From an uncultured Alphaproteobacteria bacterium (GTDB lineage: Bacteria; Pseudomonadota; Alphaproteobacteria; JAPOUT01; G958296285), in contig OY282459.1 of assembly GCA_958296285.1 (NCBI GenBank), forward strand, positions 446,367 through 510,366: a DNA stretch of 64,000 nt, written 5' to 3'. The notes beneath the pieces were generated by a model. The model saw only the letters and a list, made by a program, of their open reading frames with translations. It ran no database searches and was not told where the DNA came from. Of this stretch, positions 1-10,600 are shown piece after piece. Every line of letters begins with the position of its first letter. Position 1 is the first letter of the stretch. A program made the position numbers and the translations under genes.

Positions 1-2030
<2,030 letters not shown>

Positions 2031-3203
2031 TCAAGAGACGCGGCGGATCGCGCCCGGCGCGACAGAGAAAAACTGCGCCTTCGCCCCCAAAAAGGCGAAA
2101 GGCTCGGCGTCCGTTCCCGTCATCCAGACCTGAAGGCCTAGAGTGATCATGGCCCGAAAGAGCGCTTCGCGCCTCTCTTTGTCCAAATGGACAAGCGCCT
2201 CGTCCAGCAGAAGAAGCGGCGCTTCCTTTTTTCTTTCGCCCATCAGAAGGGCGGCGGCGAGCAGGATTCCCAAAAGGAGCGCTTTCTGCTCGCCGGAAGA
2301 GGCGAGCGCGGCGGGCGTCCCTGACGGAAGATGGCAAGCCGAAAAACGCGCCCGATGCGGGCCGACAGAGGCGCGGCGGAGATGCGCGTCCAGCCGCCTC
2401 TGATGGCGAAGCCTCTCTTTGAGCCACAGCGCCGCCTTATCGCCCCCTTCGGCGGCGAGGATTTTTTCAAAATCGCCTTCTAGAGAAAAACGCGCTGTCG
2501 GGAAGCCTGTCTCTCGGACGAAAGCCATGCGGCGCGTCAGATCCTCCAAAAGGGAGGCGCGGGTCCGGGCGAGCTGGGCCGCCTCTTCCGCCATTCTGTC
2601 TTCCAGCGCGTCCAGCCAATCCTTGTCCGGCGCGCGCCCTTCCAAGAGACGCTGCCGCTGGCGCTTGGCGCGCTCATAAGAGGCGGCGCGGGCGGCGTGA
2701 TCAGGATGGAGCGCGGCGGCGAGGCGATCCAAGAAGCGAAGCCGCGCCTTCGCCCCTTCGGCGAAAAGGCGATCCATGGAGGGCGTGATCCAGAGAAGGG
2801 AGAGGATTTCGCCAAAGGCAAGAGGGGAGGAGGCGCTCTTGCCGCCAATGCGAGTCTTTCGGGCGCGGCGCGAGGGATCGGGCGGCAGCGCCGTCCCCAG
2901 CGGCAGCGGAGAGGGCGCTTGGGGCGCGCCATGGAGATCGGCGGAGACTGTCCATCCGCCTTCGCCGCCATGTCTTGCCGCCTCTCGGCTGGCGGCGCGG
3001 CGCAGTCCGCGCCCGGGCGCGAAGAACGAGATCGCTTCTAAAAGAGAGGTCTTGCCGCCGCCATTCTCGCCATTGAGAATGACAGGGCGCTGATCCATCC
3101 GCATTTCCAGCCGCGCATGGGGGCGGAAGTCCCAAAGACCCAGACGCCCCAGCCAAAGAGGGTCGGGGCGCGAGGAAGGAGAGAAAGAAAGAGAAACTGC
3201 CAT
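2031..3203 (-). CDS. recF: DNA replication and repair protein RecF
   Basis: SMC-like ATPase that helps load RecA at single-strand gaps through the RecFOR pathway. The protein is 390 residues, close to the usual 360-390. The N-terminal Walker A is visible as LNGENGGGKTSLLEAISFF near residue 45, followed by the RecF-type region APGRGLRRA. The C-terminal signature and Walker B are LASSGEQKALLLGILLAAAL and LLLLDEALVHLDKERREALF. It starts 19 bases after dnaN and precedes gyrB, the classic origin-side order. The protein is rich in Arg and Ala, as expected in this GC-rich genome. Confidence 0.95.
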   Translation of the reverse strand: MAVSLSFSPSSRPDPLWLGRLGLWDFRPHARLEMRMDQRPVILNGENGGGKTSLLEAISFFAPGRGLRRAASREAARHGGEGGWTVSADLHGAPQAPSPLPLGTALPPDPSRRARKTRIGGKSASSPLAFGEILSLLWITPSMDRLFAEGAKARLRFLDRLAAALHPDHAARAASYERAKRQRQRLLEGRAPDKDWLDALEDRMAEEAAQLARTRASLLEDLTRRMAFVRETGFPTARFSLEGDFEKILAAEGGDKAALWLKERLRHQRRLDAHLRRASVGPHRARFSACHLPSGTPAALASSGEQKALLLGILLAAALLMGERKKEAPLLLLDEALVHLDKERREALFRAMITLGLQVWMTGTDAEPFAFLGAKAQFFSVAPGAIRRVS

Positions 3204-3222
3204 CGCCGCTGCCTTTGAGACG

Positions 3223-4329
3223 CTAGACGCGCATCGGCATCAGCACATAGAGGATGGAGGAATCGTCGCAGTCCCGAAAGACTGTCGGCGCGCCGGGCGT
3301 GTCCATTTCCAAGCGAATCCGCTCTCCCATATGCTGCGCGATGTCCAACAGATAGCGCGCTTGGAAACTGATCTGCAGCGATTCGGCCTCATACTCCACC
3401 TCCATATCCTCTTTGGAGGAGGCGACCTCATGGTTGGAGGAGGTGAGGGTGAGTTTCCGCTTTTCCAAATCCAACTTGACGGGCGCGATGCCGTCAGCAT
3501 GGACGGCGGAGACGCGCCGCACGGCTTCGGACAATTCCGCGCGCCCGATCGTCAGCGCCTTGCTGTGCTTATCAGGGATGACGCGCGCGTAATCGGGAAA
3601 AGTGCCGTCCACCAATTTAGACGTGATCGTGGCGGGGCCGCATTGGAAGCGAATCATGTTTTTGGAAAGACCGATCTCCACCTCCTCCTCCGCGCTTTCC
3701 AAAAGGCGCAAAATCTCCGAGAGAGTCTTGCGCGGCACGATGACGCCGGGGATGGTCTGCGCCTTGTCAGGGAGAGCGCAATCGGCGGAGGCAAGCCTGT
3801 AGCCGTCTGTCGCCACGCTCCTGAGCGTCCTGCCGCCTTTCGGCGCGTGGAAATAGATTCCGTTCAGATAATAGCGCCCTTCATCGGAGGAGGCGGCGAA
3901 GAGGGTTTTTTCCAAAAGGCGTTTTAAATCCTCGCCGGGGATCGTGAAGGCGTGGGGAAAGGTCTCCTCCTCCAAATAGGGAAATTCATCCGCCGAGATC
4001 GTGTTGAGCGCGAAATCGCTCCGCCCCGCCAAGAGGGAGGCGCGGCCCTCGTCAGAGATGGAAATGTCTATCTGCGCGCCGCTTTGCAGATTCTGAACGA
4101 TGTCCGAGAGAGTCTGCGCCGGCAGGACGGATTTCCCGGGCTTCGTCACGATCGCCGGAATCTCATAGACGCTTTGGATGTCCAGATTGGTCGCCGTCAG
4201 GCGGCAGCTGTTCTGATCCGCCTCCATCAGCGCGTGAGAGAGAATCGGAATGGACGCCTTGCGCTCAAAAACGCCGCGAATGTTCTTCAGCGCCTGATTC
4301 AAAGGGCTGTGTTCTATTGTGAGTTTCAT
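3223..4329 (-). CDS. dnaN: DNA polymerase III beta sliding clamp
   Basis: Ring-forming processivity factor for DNA polymerase III. The 368-residue length matches the family. The N-terminus MKLTIEHSPLNQALKNIRGV, the central VATDGYRLASADCALP (typical of domain 2) and the C-terminal end RDCDDSSILYVLMPMRV are characteristic; the terminal MPMR motif is the clamp hallmark. It lies between dnaA and recF on the same strand. The 143-base gap to dnaA (4330-4472) may carry its own promoter; I see no DnaA box there. Confidence 0.97.
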   Translation of the reverse strand: MKLTIEHSPLNQALKNIRGVFERKASIPILSHALMEADQNSCRLTATNLDIQSVYEIPAIVTKPGKSVLPAQTLSDIVQNLQSGAQIDISISDEGRASLLAGRSDFALNTISADEFPYLEEETFPHAFTIPGEDLKRLLEKTLFAASSDEGRYYLNGIYFHAPKGGRTLRSVATDGYRLASADCALPDKAQTIPGVIVPRKTLSEILRLLESAEEEVEIGLSKNMIRFQCGPATITSKLVDGTFPDYARVIPDKHSKALTIGRAELSEAVRRVSAVHADGIAPVKLDLEKRKLTLTSSNHEVASSKEDMEVEYEAESLQISFQARYLLDIAQHMGERIRLEMDTPGAPTVFRDCDDSSILYVLMPMRV

Positions 4330-4472
4330 TCTGACCCAAGCCTCTCTAATCCGAGCCTCTCAAACTGGACGCGATGCGAGATGATTCGCCCAAAAGCGGA
4401 TTGTGCCACGTCTGGCCGGCTTCGGAAAGGCTTGGCGCGAAAAAATCCGTTTCCGCGTCTTTGTCGCGCGGC

Positions 4473-5828
4473 TTAATTTTTAAGAATCCTCGTGAAATGG
4501 GCGATTTCGCTCCTGATCTGCTCGTCTTTTTCCGAAAGAGTCTCAATGCGCCTGACCGCGTGAATGATGGTCGTGTGATCGCGATTGCCGAAGCGCCGCC
4601 CCAAATCAGGAAGCGAGCGCTGCGTCAGCCGCTTCGCCATGAAGATCGCGATTTGGCGGGGGCGCACGATGCTTTGCTGGCGGCTTCGCCCCAGCAATTC
4701 CTCGCGCGACATGCCGTAATGCTCGGCGACGACGCGCTGAATCTTATCCACCGTGATTTTCGGCGTCTGCCCGCGCAGCGCGTCTCTGAGCACGATCTTC
4801 GCCCATTCCAAAGAGATGGTCGCGTTTCCAAGTTCGGCGTGGGTGATGAGATTGTGGAGCGCCCCTTCTAATTCGCGGATGTTGGTCGTGACGCGCTTGG
4901 CGAGAAATTCCAAAACATTGGGCGGCATCCGAACCCCCTCCGGCGCGCGCGGCATTTTGGCGCGCAGGATTTTGAGGCGCAGCTCGTAAGGCGCGGGCTG
5001 GATTTCCGTGATCAGCCCGCTCGCCATGAGCGAGCGCAGGCGCGGCGGAAAAATATCCAAAGCGCTGGGCGGGCGATCGGCGGAAAGAACGATCCGCGCG
5101 CCTTTGGCGAGGAGCGTGTCCAAGAAATGGCCGAATTCGCGCTGAGTCGCCTCGCCGGTCAGAAAGTGGAGATCGTCCAGCAGAAAAACGTCCAATTCAT
5201 AAAAGGGGTCTTTGAAGGCGATCGCGTCTTTCGCGCGCAGCGCCTTGACGAAATGGTAGCGGAAGCGATCGGCGGAGGTGAAGAGGAAAGTCTCGCCGCG
5301 CCCCTCCTGAATGGCGAGAGCGATCGCGTTCATCAGATGGGTCTTGCCGAAGCCCGCCGCGCCATGCAGGAAAAGAGGCGAGCGGAGCGCCGGGCGCTTT
5401 TCCAAAAGCGCGATCCGTCTGGAAGCGCGGAGCGCCACAAGATTTTCCTGCCCTCCGACAAAAGAGTCAAAGATCAGGGCGGGATTGAGCGGCGTGTCCA
5501 AAGTCGCGGCGGCGACAAGCGGCGCCTTTCGCCCAGAGTCTTTGGGAGAGGCGTCCGCCCGCTTCGCCCCCTCCGCGCCCTTGATGATGACGCGGCGAAT
5601 CCCCGGCGCTTCCCGAAGCCAGCCGCGCAAGAGAGCCGTCTCATAATGGGTGGAGATCCAACGCGCCATGAATTGGGTCGGCGCCAAAAGATGGACGCGA
5701 TCTTTCTCCATTCTCTCAAAAGAGAGATGCGAGAACCAATCGCGAAAGGCCTCCCTGCCTTCTTCCGCGCTCAAGCGCTCCAGCACGCGGCGCCATTGTT
5801 TCTCTCCGGCTTTGGTCTCGTCTCCCAC
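4473..5828 (-). CDS. dnaA: Chromosomal replication initiator DnaA
   Basis: AAA+ protein that binds DnaA boxes and opens oriC. The protein has 451 residues. Domain I is seen near the N-terminus (FRDWFSHLSFERMEKDRVHL). Domain III has Walker A SPLFLHGAAGFGKTHLMNAI and Walker B VFLLDDLHFLTG. Domain IV ends with the DNA-binding signature SLPDLGRRFGNRDHTTIIHA. It is followed by dnaN, recF and gyrB on the same strand. The linker domain II is short. A rhodanese gene lies directly upstream instead of the more usual origin or rpsT. Confidence 0.97.
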   Translation of the reverse strand: MGDETKAGEKQWRRVLERLSAEEGREAFRDWFSHLSFERMEKDRVHLLAPTQFMARWISTHYETALLRGWLREAPGIRRVIIKGAEGAKRADASPKDSGRKAPLVAAATLDTPLNPALIFDSFVGGQENLVALRASRRIALLEKRPALRSPLFLHGAAGFGKTHLMNAIALAIQEGRGETFLFTSADRFRYHFVKALRAKDAIAFKDPFYELDVFLLDDLHFLTGEATQREFGHFLDTLLAKGARIVLSADRPPSALDIFPPRLRSLMASGLITEIQPAPYELRLKILRAKMPRAPEGVRMPPNVLEFLAKRVTTNIRELEGALHNLITHAELGNATISLEWAKIVLRDALRGQTPKITVDKIQRVVAEHYGMSREELLGRSRQQSIVRPRQIAIFMAKRLTQRSLPDLGRRFGNRDHTTIIHAVRRIETLSEKDEQIRSEIAHFTRILKN

Positions 5829-5867
5829 CGATCTCCCCTATTCAAGAAGCCTGTCCCGATTGCGGGC

Positions 5868-6359
5868 TTAACCTTGCCGCCACGGCAGGCCGGCCGCTTT
5901 CCAGCCTTGGATTGCTCCGCGATGACCTTCGGCGTCCGCCGGCCCTTCAAAGCCTTCGGCGACATTATAAGCTCGCGCGAAGCCCATTTCCGTGAGCGCG
6001 CGCGCGGCTTCCCGCGATCTCTGTCCGGATCGGCAGAGGCAGAGAAGAGGCGCCGTCTTTGGCGAGTCTTTCAGAGCGTCTTTGGCTTGGGCGGGAAAAT
6101 CGGGATTGGGCGTCATCATCGGAAAGCGCCGCCATTCCAAGAAAAGAGGCTCTTTCTTCAGGGACGCCAAATCGGGCGCGCCCACGAGCGCCCATTCGGC
6201 TTCGCTGCGCAAATCCAAAAGACGCGATTCGGGGACGGTTTTCAGAATATGCCAAGCCTCCCGCGCTCCCAAATCGCCGGCGTAAGATCCGTCCGCCGGC
6301 GCGGCGCGCGGCGCGGCGGCGCGTCTGGAGTTGGATATTGCGCTTGACTTGCTCGCCAT
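5868..6359 (-). CDS. Rhodanese-like sulfurtransferase domain protein
   Basis: Single rhodanese domain protein of 163 residues from the chosen ATG at 6359, which has an AGGGGG ribosome-binding site about nine bases upstream. An upstream in-frame ATG at 6425 lacks one. The active-site loop is CRSGQRSREAARAL with the candidate catalytic Cys, and the CH2A-like region is LLDLRSEAEWALVGAPD near the start. Such proteins carry persulfide sulfur; the substrate here is unknown. It sits just upstream of dnaA on the same strand, so it may be cotranscribed with it. Confidence 0.88.
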   Translation of the reverse strand: MASKSSAISNSRRAAAPRAAPADGSYAGDLGAREAWHILKTVPESRLLDLRSEAEWALVGAPDLASLKKEPLFLEWRRFPMMTPNPDFPAQAKDALKDSPKTAPLLCLCRSGQRSREAARALTEMGFARAYNVAEGFEGPADAEGHRGAIQGWKAAGLPWRQG

Positions 6360-6834
6360 CTTTCGCTTCCCCCTTTCTTCCCTCCGCGATGAGGTCGCAG
6401 AAACCCTGTCGCCGGAAAAGCGCATTTCCGACGCTTATTTTTTCATCACCGGTTGAAACTTCGCTTCCGTTGCTTTCGTCCAAGATTCCAGCAAGCCGGA
6501 TTCCAAAAATCTTTTTAGCCCCCGCCGTCAAATCATTCTGATCCCGAGAAGCGCCGTCAAAAAATCGCGAGACATTCCGCTTGAAAGATTCACGCGAGAA
6601 ACGCTTGGCATAAGGGAGCGCGAAGGTTCTCCTGTGTCGTTTTTGGTGTTGTCGGGAAAGAGACTATCGCAAAGATTGAAGGGAGCGCAATCAAAATTCA
6701 TGAAACTTTTTATGGAACTTGTGGAAAAGGCTCCAAAAGACCGAATCCGCAAAACCTTACGCCTCGCGGGGGCAGTCCCGCCATGAGCGTCTCAACGCAA
6801 GCGTCTCAACGCCAGCGTCTCCGGCGCAAGCGTC
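6360..6834. other. AT-richer non-coding interval between dnaA block and rpsT; possible origin-linked region
   Basis: This 475-base gap has lower GC than its surroundings, especially 6440-6760. One DnaA-box-like nonamer, TTTTCCACA on the minus strand (6720-6728), matches the TTATCCACA consensus at 8 of 9 positions. A second near match, GGTGGATAA, lies outside at 10559-10567. I find no cluster of boxes, so an origin here is only a suggestion from position beside dnaA. A 74-codon minus-strand frame at 6528-6752 shows no recognisable features and is not called. Confidence 0.35.
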
Positions 6835-6843
6835 TCAACGCAA
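6786..6843. repeat. Tandem repeat GCGTCTCAACGCAA, about four imperfect units
   Basis: Units of about 14 bases (GCGTCTCAACGCAA and close variants) run from 6786 to 6843 and overlap the last codons and stop codon of rpsT. The repeat is downstream of rpsT. No obvious function; slipped-strand expansion is likely. Confidence 0.75.
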
Positions 6844-7098
6844 AGACTGAACCCGCCGCGCCAAAGAGGAGACCATTCTCGCCGCGCGATTCTTATGCAT
6901 GATCTTGCGGGACGCGCCGCGCATGATTTCCGACTGCGCTTTCAAGAACGCCTCTTCCGCTTCTTTGCGCTTTCCGCCGCGGCACGCCTCTTCGGCGCGG
7001 CGCAGGAAAGTGGCGATGCGACTCTTGCGCGCGCTCCTTATTTCGGCGCGCCGCGCGATTTTGCGAATCATTTTCTTCGCCGATTTCGTGTTTGCCAT
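6835..7098 (-). CDS. rpsT: 30S ribosomal protein S20
   Basis: Small basic 16S rRNA-binding protein of 87 residues, the normal length. It starts MANTKSAKKMIRKIARRAEI, typical of S20, followed by an all-helical basic sequence with MHKNRAARMVSSLARRVQSL at the C-terminus. A gene for S20 next to dnaA is a common alphaproteobacterial arrangement. The final codons are part of a tandem repeat (6786-6843). It is divergent from ubiE. Confidence 0.96.
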   Translation of the reverse strand: MANTKSAKKMIRKIARRAEIRSARKSRIATFLRRAEEACRGGKRKEAEEAFLKAQSEIMRGASRKIMHKNRAARMVSSLARRVQSLR

Positions 7099-7186
7099 CA
7101 GAGTCTCTCCTTCATCGGAAAGGGCGAAGATAGAATCTCACGCGGGCGCGGTCAATGATCTCCGATCTCGTCCGCCCGCGCCGCCC

Positions 7187-7210
7187 GCGTCAAGACGCCC
7201 CGCCGCCCCC
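7187..7210 (+). repeat. Short dispersed repeat (GCGTCAAGACGCC type), intergenic
   Basis: GCGTCAAGACGCC followed by CCGCCGCCCC in the rpsT-ubiE divergent gap. It is the same core as in gyrB, obgE and several T3SS genes. Confidence 0.65.
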
Positions 7211-7273
7211 TGCCCTCGCGCGAAGATTTTGTCTATGCTTCATGGAAAGAGCCAAACCCAAGAGGTTTTAAAC

Positions 7274-8011
7274 ATGACGAAGATTCTGTCGTCAAAAAAT
7301 TCCGAAGAGGAAAGACAGAGGCGCGTCTCCGGCGTCTTTCAGGACGCCGCGCCGCGCTACGATCTGATGAACGATCTGATGTCTTTCGGCTTGCATCGGC
7401 TTTGGAAGAGGGCGCTCATCGGCGCTCTCCATCTCCCGAAAGGCGACAAAGATTTTCGCGTGCTGGACGCGGCGGCAGGCTCCGGCGATATCGGCTTTGG
7501 GATTTTGGAGAGAGCCGGCTCAGGCGCGCGCGTTCTGATGATGGATCAAGAGCCGGCGATGCTGAATCTCGCCCTGTCGCGCCGACAGCGATGGGGCGCG
7601 CGCGCCGGATTTCTTATCGCGGACGCGCGGGAGATTCCTCTTGGCGAGAGACTCTTTGACGGCTTCACGATCGGCTTCGGCATCCGCAACATCGCGCCTC
7701 GGGAGACGGCGTTTTTGGAGGCGTTTCGCATTTTGCGCCCAGGCGGGCGGTTTCTGTGCTTGGAACTGTCGCGCCCGCGCCATCCGTGGCTGCGCCCCTT
7801 TTACGACCTTTACGCGCGGGAGCATCTTCCGCGATTGGGGCGGCTCATTTTGGGGAAGGCTGAGCCTTATCGCTATTTGGCGGAGAGCGTCCGCGCTTTG
7901 CCGCCGCCCGAAAAAATGGCGCGTCTGATGGAGGAGGCGGGCTTCTCGCGGATAAGATTCGCGCCGTTGAGCGGGGGCGTCGCGACTCTTTACGCCGGCT
8001 GGCGTTTTTAG
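7274..8011 (+). CDS. ubiE: Ubiquinone/menaquinone C-methyltransferase
   Basis: SAM-dependent methyltransferase that adds the C-methyl group of the quinone ring. The chosen ATG at 7274 gives 245 residues, the usual length, with an AGAGG ribosome-binding site upstream. Family signatures are the N-terminal VFQDAAPRYDLMNDLMSFGL, the SAM-binding LDAAAGSGDIGFGI, the central IGFGIRNIAPRETAFLEAFR and the C-terminal SGGVATLYAGWRF. It is followed after nine bases by ubiB on the same strand. Confidence 0.95.
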   Translation: MTKILSSKNSEEERQRRVSGVFQDAAPRYDLMNDLMSFGLHRLWKRALIGALHLPKGDKDFRVLDAAAGSGDIGFGILERAGSGARVLMMDQEPAMLNLALSRRQRWGARAGFLIADAREIPLGERLFDGFTIGFGIRNIAPRETAFLEAFRILRPGGRFLCLELSRPRHPWLRPFYDLYAREHLPRLGRLILGKAEPYRYLAESVRALPPPEKMARLMEEAGFSRIRFAPLSGGVATLYAGWRF

Positions 8012-8020
8012 TCATTAATA

Positions 8021-9421
8021 ATGGCGATTTTTGGAAGATCAGGGCGCATGGCGCGGGGGGCGGCTCTGCTGATCAGATTGGCGAGCCTCCTGCCGAAAGA
8101 GATTCGTGAAGCCCTTCCCTTTTGGATGCGCTTGGCTCGCCCGCGCGAAGGGTCGGAGAAGCATATTGTCGCTCTGACGGACGGGCTGCAGCGCATGGGG
8201 CCTGCCGCCGTCAAATTGGGGCAGTTCATCGCGACTCGCCCCGACATAGTCGGCTCGTCTTTGGCGCGGGGCTTGGAGCGTCTTCAGGATCAAGCGCCGC
8301 CTTTCCCGACAGAAGAGGCGCGGCGCATCGTGGAAAAGGAGCTCGGCGCATCATTAAGCGCGCTCTTTGCCCAGTTTTCGGAGCCCCGCGCCGCCGCCTC
8401 CATCGCCCAAGTTCATCAGGCGCGGGATTTTGACGGACGCGCCCTCGCCGTCAAATTGCTCCGCCCTTCCATTGAAGAGCGATTCCAGCGCGACATCGCC
8501 GATTTCCAGCGTCTGGCCGCGCGTCTTGAGCGCCGCGCCGAAGGGCGGCGGCTGCGCCTGACCGAGGCTTTGACGCGCATCGCGCGGAATGTCCGCCGCG
8601 AGATGGATCTGCGTTTGGAGGCGGCGGCGATTGACGAGATGCGCCAAAATCAGCAAGGGCGCGAGGCGGAGAGATGTTTTTTGCTGCCTGTTGTGGATTG
8701 GTCGCGGACTTCCAAGCGGGTTCTGACGACCTCATGGGTGGAGGGAGAGCCTCTAGGCGAGATGGAGGCTTTGGAGGCGATGGGCGCGGATCGCCCTTAT
8801 TTGGCGCGATCGCTGGTGCGGATTTTTCTGACCCAAGCGCTTCATGACGGATTTTTTCACGCCGACATGCATCGCGGCAATTTGTTCGCTTCGGCACCGC
8901 GTCAGATCGCGGCGGTGGATTTCGGCATTATGGGGCATTTGGCGGAAGAAGAGCGGTTTTTCATGGCGGAGATTTTTCACGGCTTTCTCACGAGGGATTT
9001 CGCCCGCGCCGCGCGCGCCCATTTCGCCGCCGCCTATGTGCCGTCCGATCAGGATGAGGGGGCTTTCGCGCAGGCGCTTCGCGCCATTGTGACGCCGGTC
9101 TTGGACAAGCGCGCGCGTCAGATTTCCATGGGGGATCTTTTGGCGCAGCTCTTTGAGATGACGGCGCTTTTTGAGATGGAGACTCAGCCCCAGCTTCTGC
9201 TTTTGCAAAAGACGATGCTGGCGGTGGAAGGCTTGGCGCGGCGCTTGGATCCGGATTTGGACTCATGGGCGGCGGCGGCGCCGGTGATTGAGGATTTTCT
9301 GCGTCTTCATGGCGCGCCCGGCGTTCGGATGGCGGCGGTTTGGCGCGAAGGCGGGCGGCTGGCGCGGCTGATGCCGTCTCTTCTGGATCGGCTGGAAGAT
9401 TGGGCGCGCGAAAAAAACTGA
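8021..9421 (+). CDS. ubiB: UbiB-family protein kinase-like, ubiquinone biosynthesis
   Basis: ABC1/ADCK-type kinase-like protein needed for ubiquinone synthesis, probably as an ATPase that helps lipid intermediates leave the membrane. The KxGQ segment MGPAAVKLGQFIATRPDI, the Ala-rich nucleotide loop AAASIAQVHQARDF, the catalytic-loop-like FFHADMHRGNLF and the metal motif AVDFGIMGHL are all visible. It has 466 residues, shorter than the roughly 540 of E. coli UbiB, and I see no clear C-terminal pair of membrane helices. It forms an operon with ubiE. Confidence 0.93.
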   Translation: MAIFGRSGRMARGAALLIRLASLLPKEIREALPFWMRLARPREGSEKHIVALTDGLQRMGPAAVKLGQFIATRPDIVGSSLARGLERLQDQAPPFPTEEARRIVEKELGASLSALFAQFSEPRAAASIAQVHQARDFDGRALAVKLLRPSIEERFQRDIADFQRLAARLERRAEGRRLRLTEALTRIARNVRREMDLRLEAAAIDEMRQNQQGREAERCFLLPVVDWSRTSKRVLTTSWVEGEPLGEMEALEAMGADRPYLARSLVRIFLTQALHDGFFHADMHRGNLFASAPRQIAAVDFGIMGHLAEEERFFMAEIFHGFLTRDFARAARAHFAAAYVPSDQDEGAFAQALRAIVTPVLDKRARQISMGDLLAQLFEMTALFEMETQPQLLLLQKTMLAVEGLARRLDPDLDSWAAAAPVIEDFLRLHGAPGVRMAAVWREGGRLARLMPSLLDRLEDWAREKN

Positions 9422-9459
9422 TTCTTTTAAAACGCCCCCCCGCCCCCCGCGCCGCCGCC

Positions 9460-9483
9460 GCGTCAAGACGCCTCGCCGCCGCC
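9460..9483 (+). repeat. Short dispersed repeat (GCGTCAAGACGCC type), ubiB-gpsA gap
   Basis: GCGTCAAGACGCC with TCGCCGCCGCC tail. It overlaps the stop region of gpsA, which runs convergent to ubiB. Confidence 0.6.
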
Positions 9484-10488
9484 TTCTCTTGGAGGGCGCG
9501 CCAAAATCGCCGCCGCGTTCTGGGCGACAGTGGTTTCTCCCGAAAGAACAGCCCCGACCGCCGCGCAGAGCGGCATCTCCACGCCCAGCTTCCGCGCCAG
9601 CGCCAAAAGAGCCGGCGCGCCCTTCACGCCCTCGCGCACCGAGGGCGCGGAAGCCAGGACAGTCTCCAGAGATTCGCCCCTGCCCAGCGCCAAGCCCAAA
9701 GACATGTTCCGAGACGAGGAACTCCCGCATGTCAGAAGAAGATCGCCCAGCCCGGACAAGCCGCGCAAAGTTCGCCGCGAGACGCCCAAAGCGTCCCCGA
9801 GACGAAGCATTTCGGCGAAGCCCCGCGTGATGACCGCCGCCTTCGCGTTCTCGCCCAGCGCCATGCCCTCCACGACGCCGCAGGCGATGGCGAGAACATT
9901 CTTGACCGCCCCCCCCAGCTGCGCGCCAAGCGGATCGGGGGAGGGGTAAAGGCGAAATGTCGCCCGATGGAATCTCCGACAGAAACCTTTTAGGAGATCG
10001 GGCGAGGCGCTGGCAATGTCCAGCGCCGCCGGCAAGTCCCGCGCCACCTCATGCGCGAAACTGGGGCCGGAGAGAATGGCGAGAGGCGGGCTTCCCAAAA
10101 CCTCTTCGGCGACCTCGGAAAGAAACTTTCCGCTCCCAATCTCCAAGCCCTTAGAGCAGACAATCAGAGGCGATCCCCGATAATGCGGGCGGAGCGCCTC
10201 TAGAAGCTCGCGCAAAATCTGCGCCGGCGAAACCAGAAAAATAATCTCCCGCTCCGCCAGACGCTCAAGCGATCTTGTCGCGGCGACAGGCGCCGGCAGT
10301 TTTATCTTCGGAAGATAAAGGGGATTTTCTCCCTTCTCCGAAAGAGGCTTGACGAGCGCCTCCTCATAAGCCCAGAGCAGGACGGAACTTTCTGCGCGAA
10401 GGGCGGCGGCGGCGAGCGCCGTGCCCCAAGCGCCGGCCCCCAAGATTCCCACGCGCCCAAAAGGGCGAGGCTCGCCGCGCCCGCTCAC
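9463..10488 (-). CDS. gpsA: NAD(P)-dependent glycerol-3-phosphate dehydrogenase
   Basis: Makes sn-glycerol 3-phosphate from dihydroxyacetone phosphate for phospholipid synthesis. The protein has 341 residues, the usual size. The Rossmann motif is VGILGAGAWGTALAAAAL near residue 13, and further family landmarks are SGPSFAHEVARDLPAALDIA, the catalytic-Lys segment GAVKNVLAIACGVVEGMALG and the substrate-site GLSGLGDLLLTCGSSSSRN. In alphaproteobacteria gpsA often follows tsaD; here a TetR gene and a small membrane gene lie between them. The gene is convergent with ubiB. Confidence 0.95.
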   Translation of the reverse strand: MSGRGEPRPFGRVGILGAGAWGTALAAAALRAESSVLLWAYEEALVKPLSEKGENPLYLPKIKLPAPVAATRSLERLAEREIIFLVSPAQILRELLEALRPHYRGSPLIVCSKGLEIGSGKFLSEVAEEVLGSPPLAILSGPSFAHEVARDLPAALDIASASPDLLKGFCRRFHRATFRLYPSPDPLGAQLGGAVKNVLAIACGVVEGMALGENAKAAVITRGFAEMLRLGDALGVSRRTLRGLSGLGDLLLTCGSSSSRNMSLGLALGRGESLETVLASAPSVREGVKGAPALLALARKLGVEMPLCAAVGAVLSGETTVAQNAAAILARPPREGGGEAS

Positions 10489-10552
10489 AAAGCCGGCCTC
10501 GGCCGGCGCCCTCCCTTTGGGAGCGCGATTCCAATGTCCAAGCGGCGGATAA

Positions 10553-10600
10553 GTTGAGGGTGGATAACTTGCATTCTAATCGTTATTGTTGCATTCTATG
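10553..10600 (+). promoter_or_regulatory. Direct-repeat pair upstream of the TetR gene, likely operator/promoter
   Basis: Two copies of TTGCATTCTA start at 10569 and 10589, exactly 20 bases apart, immediately before the first ATG of the TetR-type gene. A TTGAGG/TCTAAT pair with about 15-base spacing overlaps the first copy. Autoregulation through these repeats is inferred from position only. Confidence 0.4.

Noticed and set aside
6528..6752. 74-codon minus-strand frame in the dnaA-rpsT gap
   Set aside because: No ribosome-binding site, no recognisable motif, and atypical composition for this genome.
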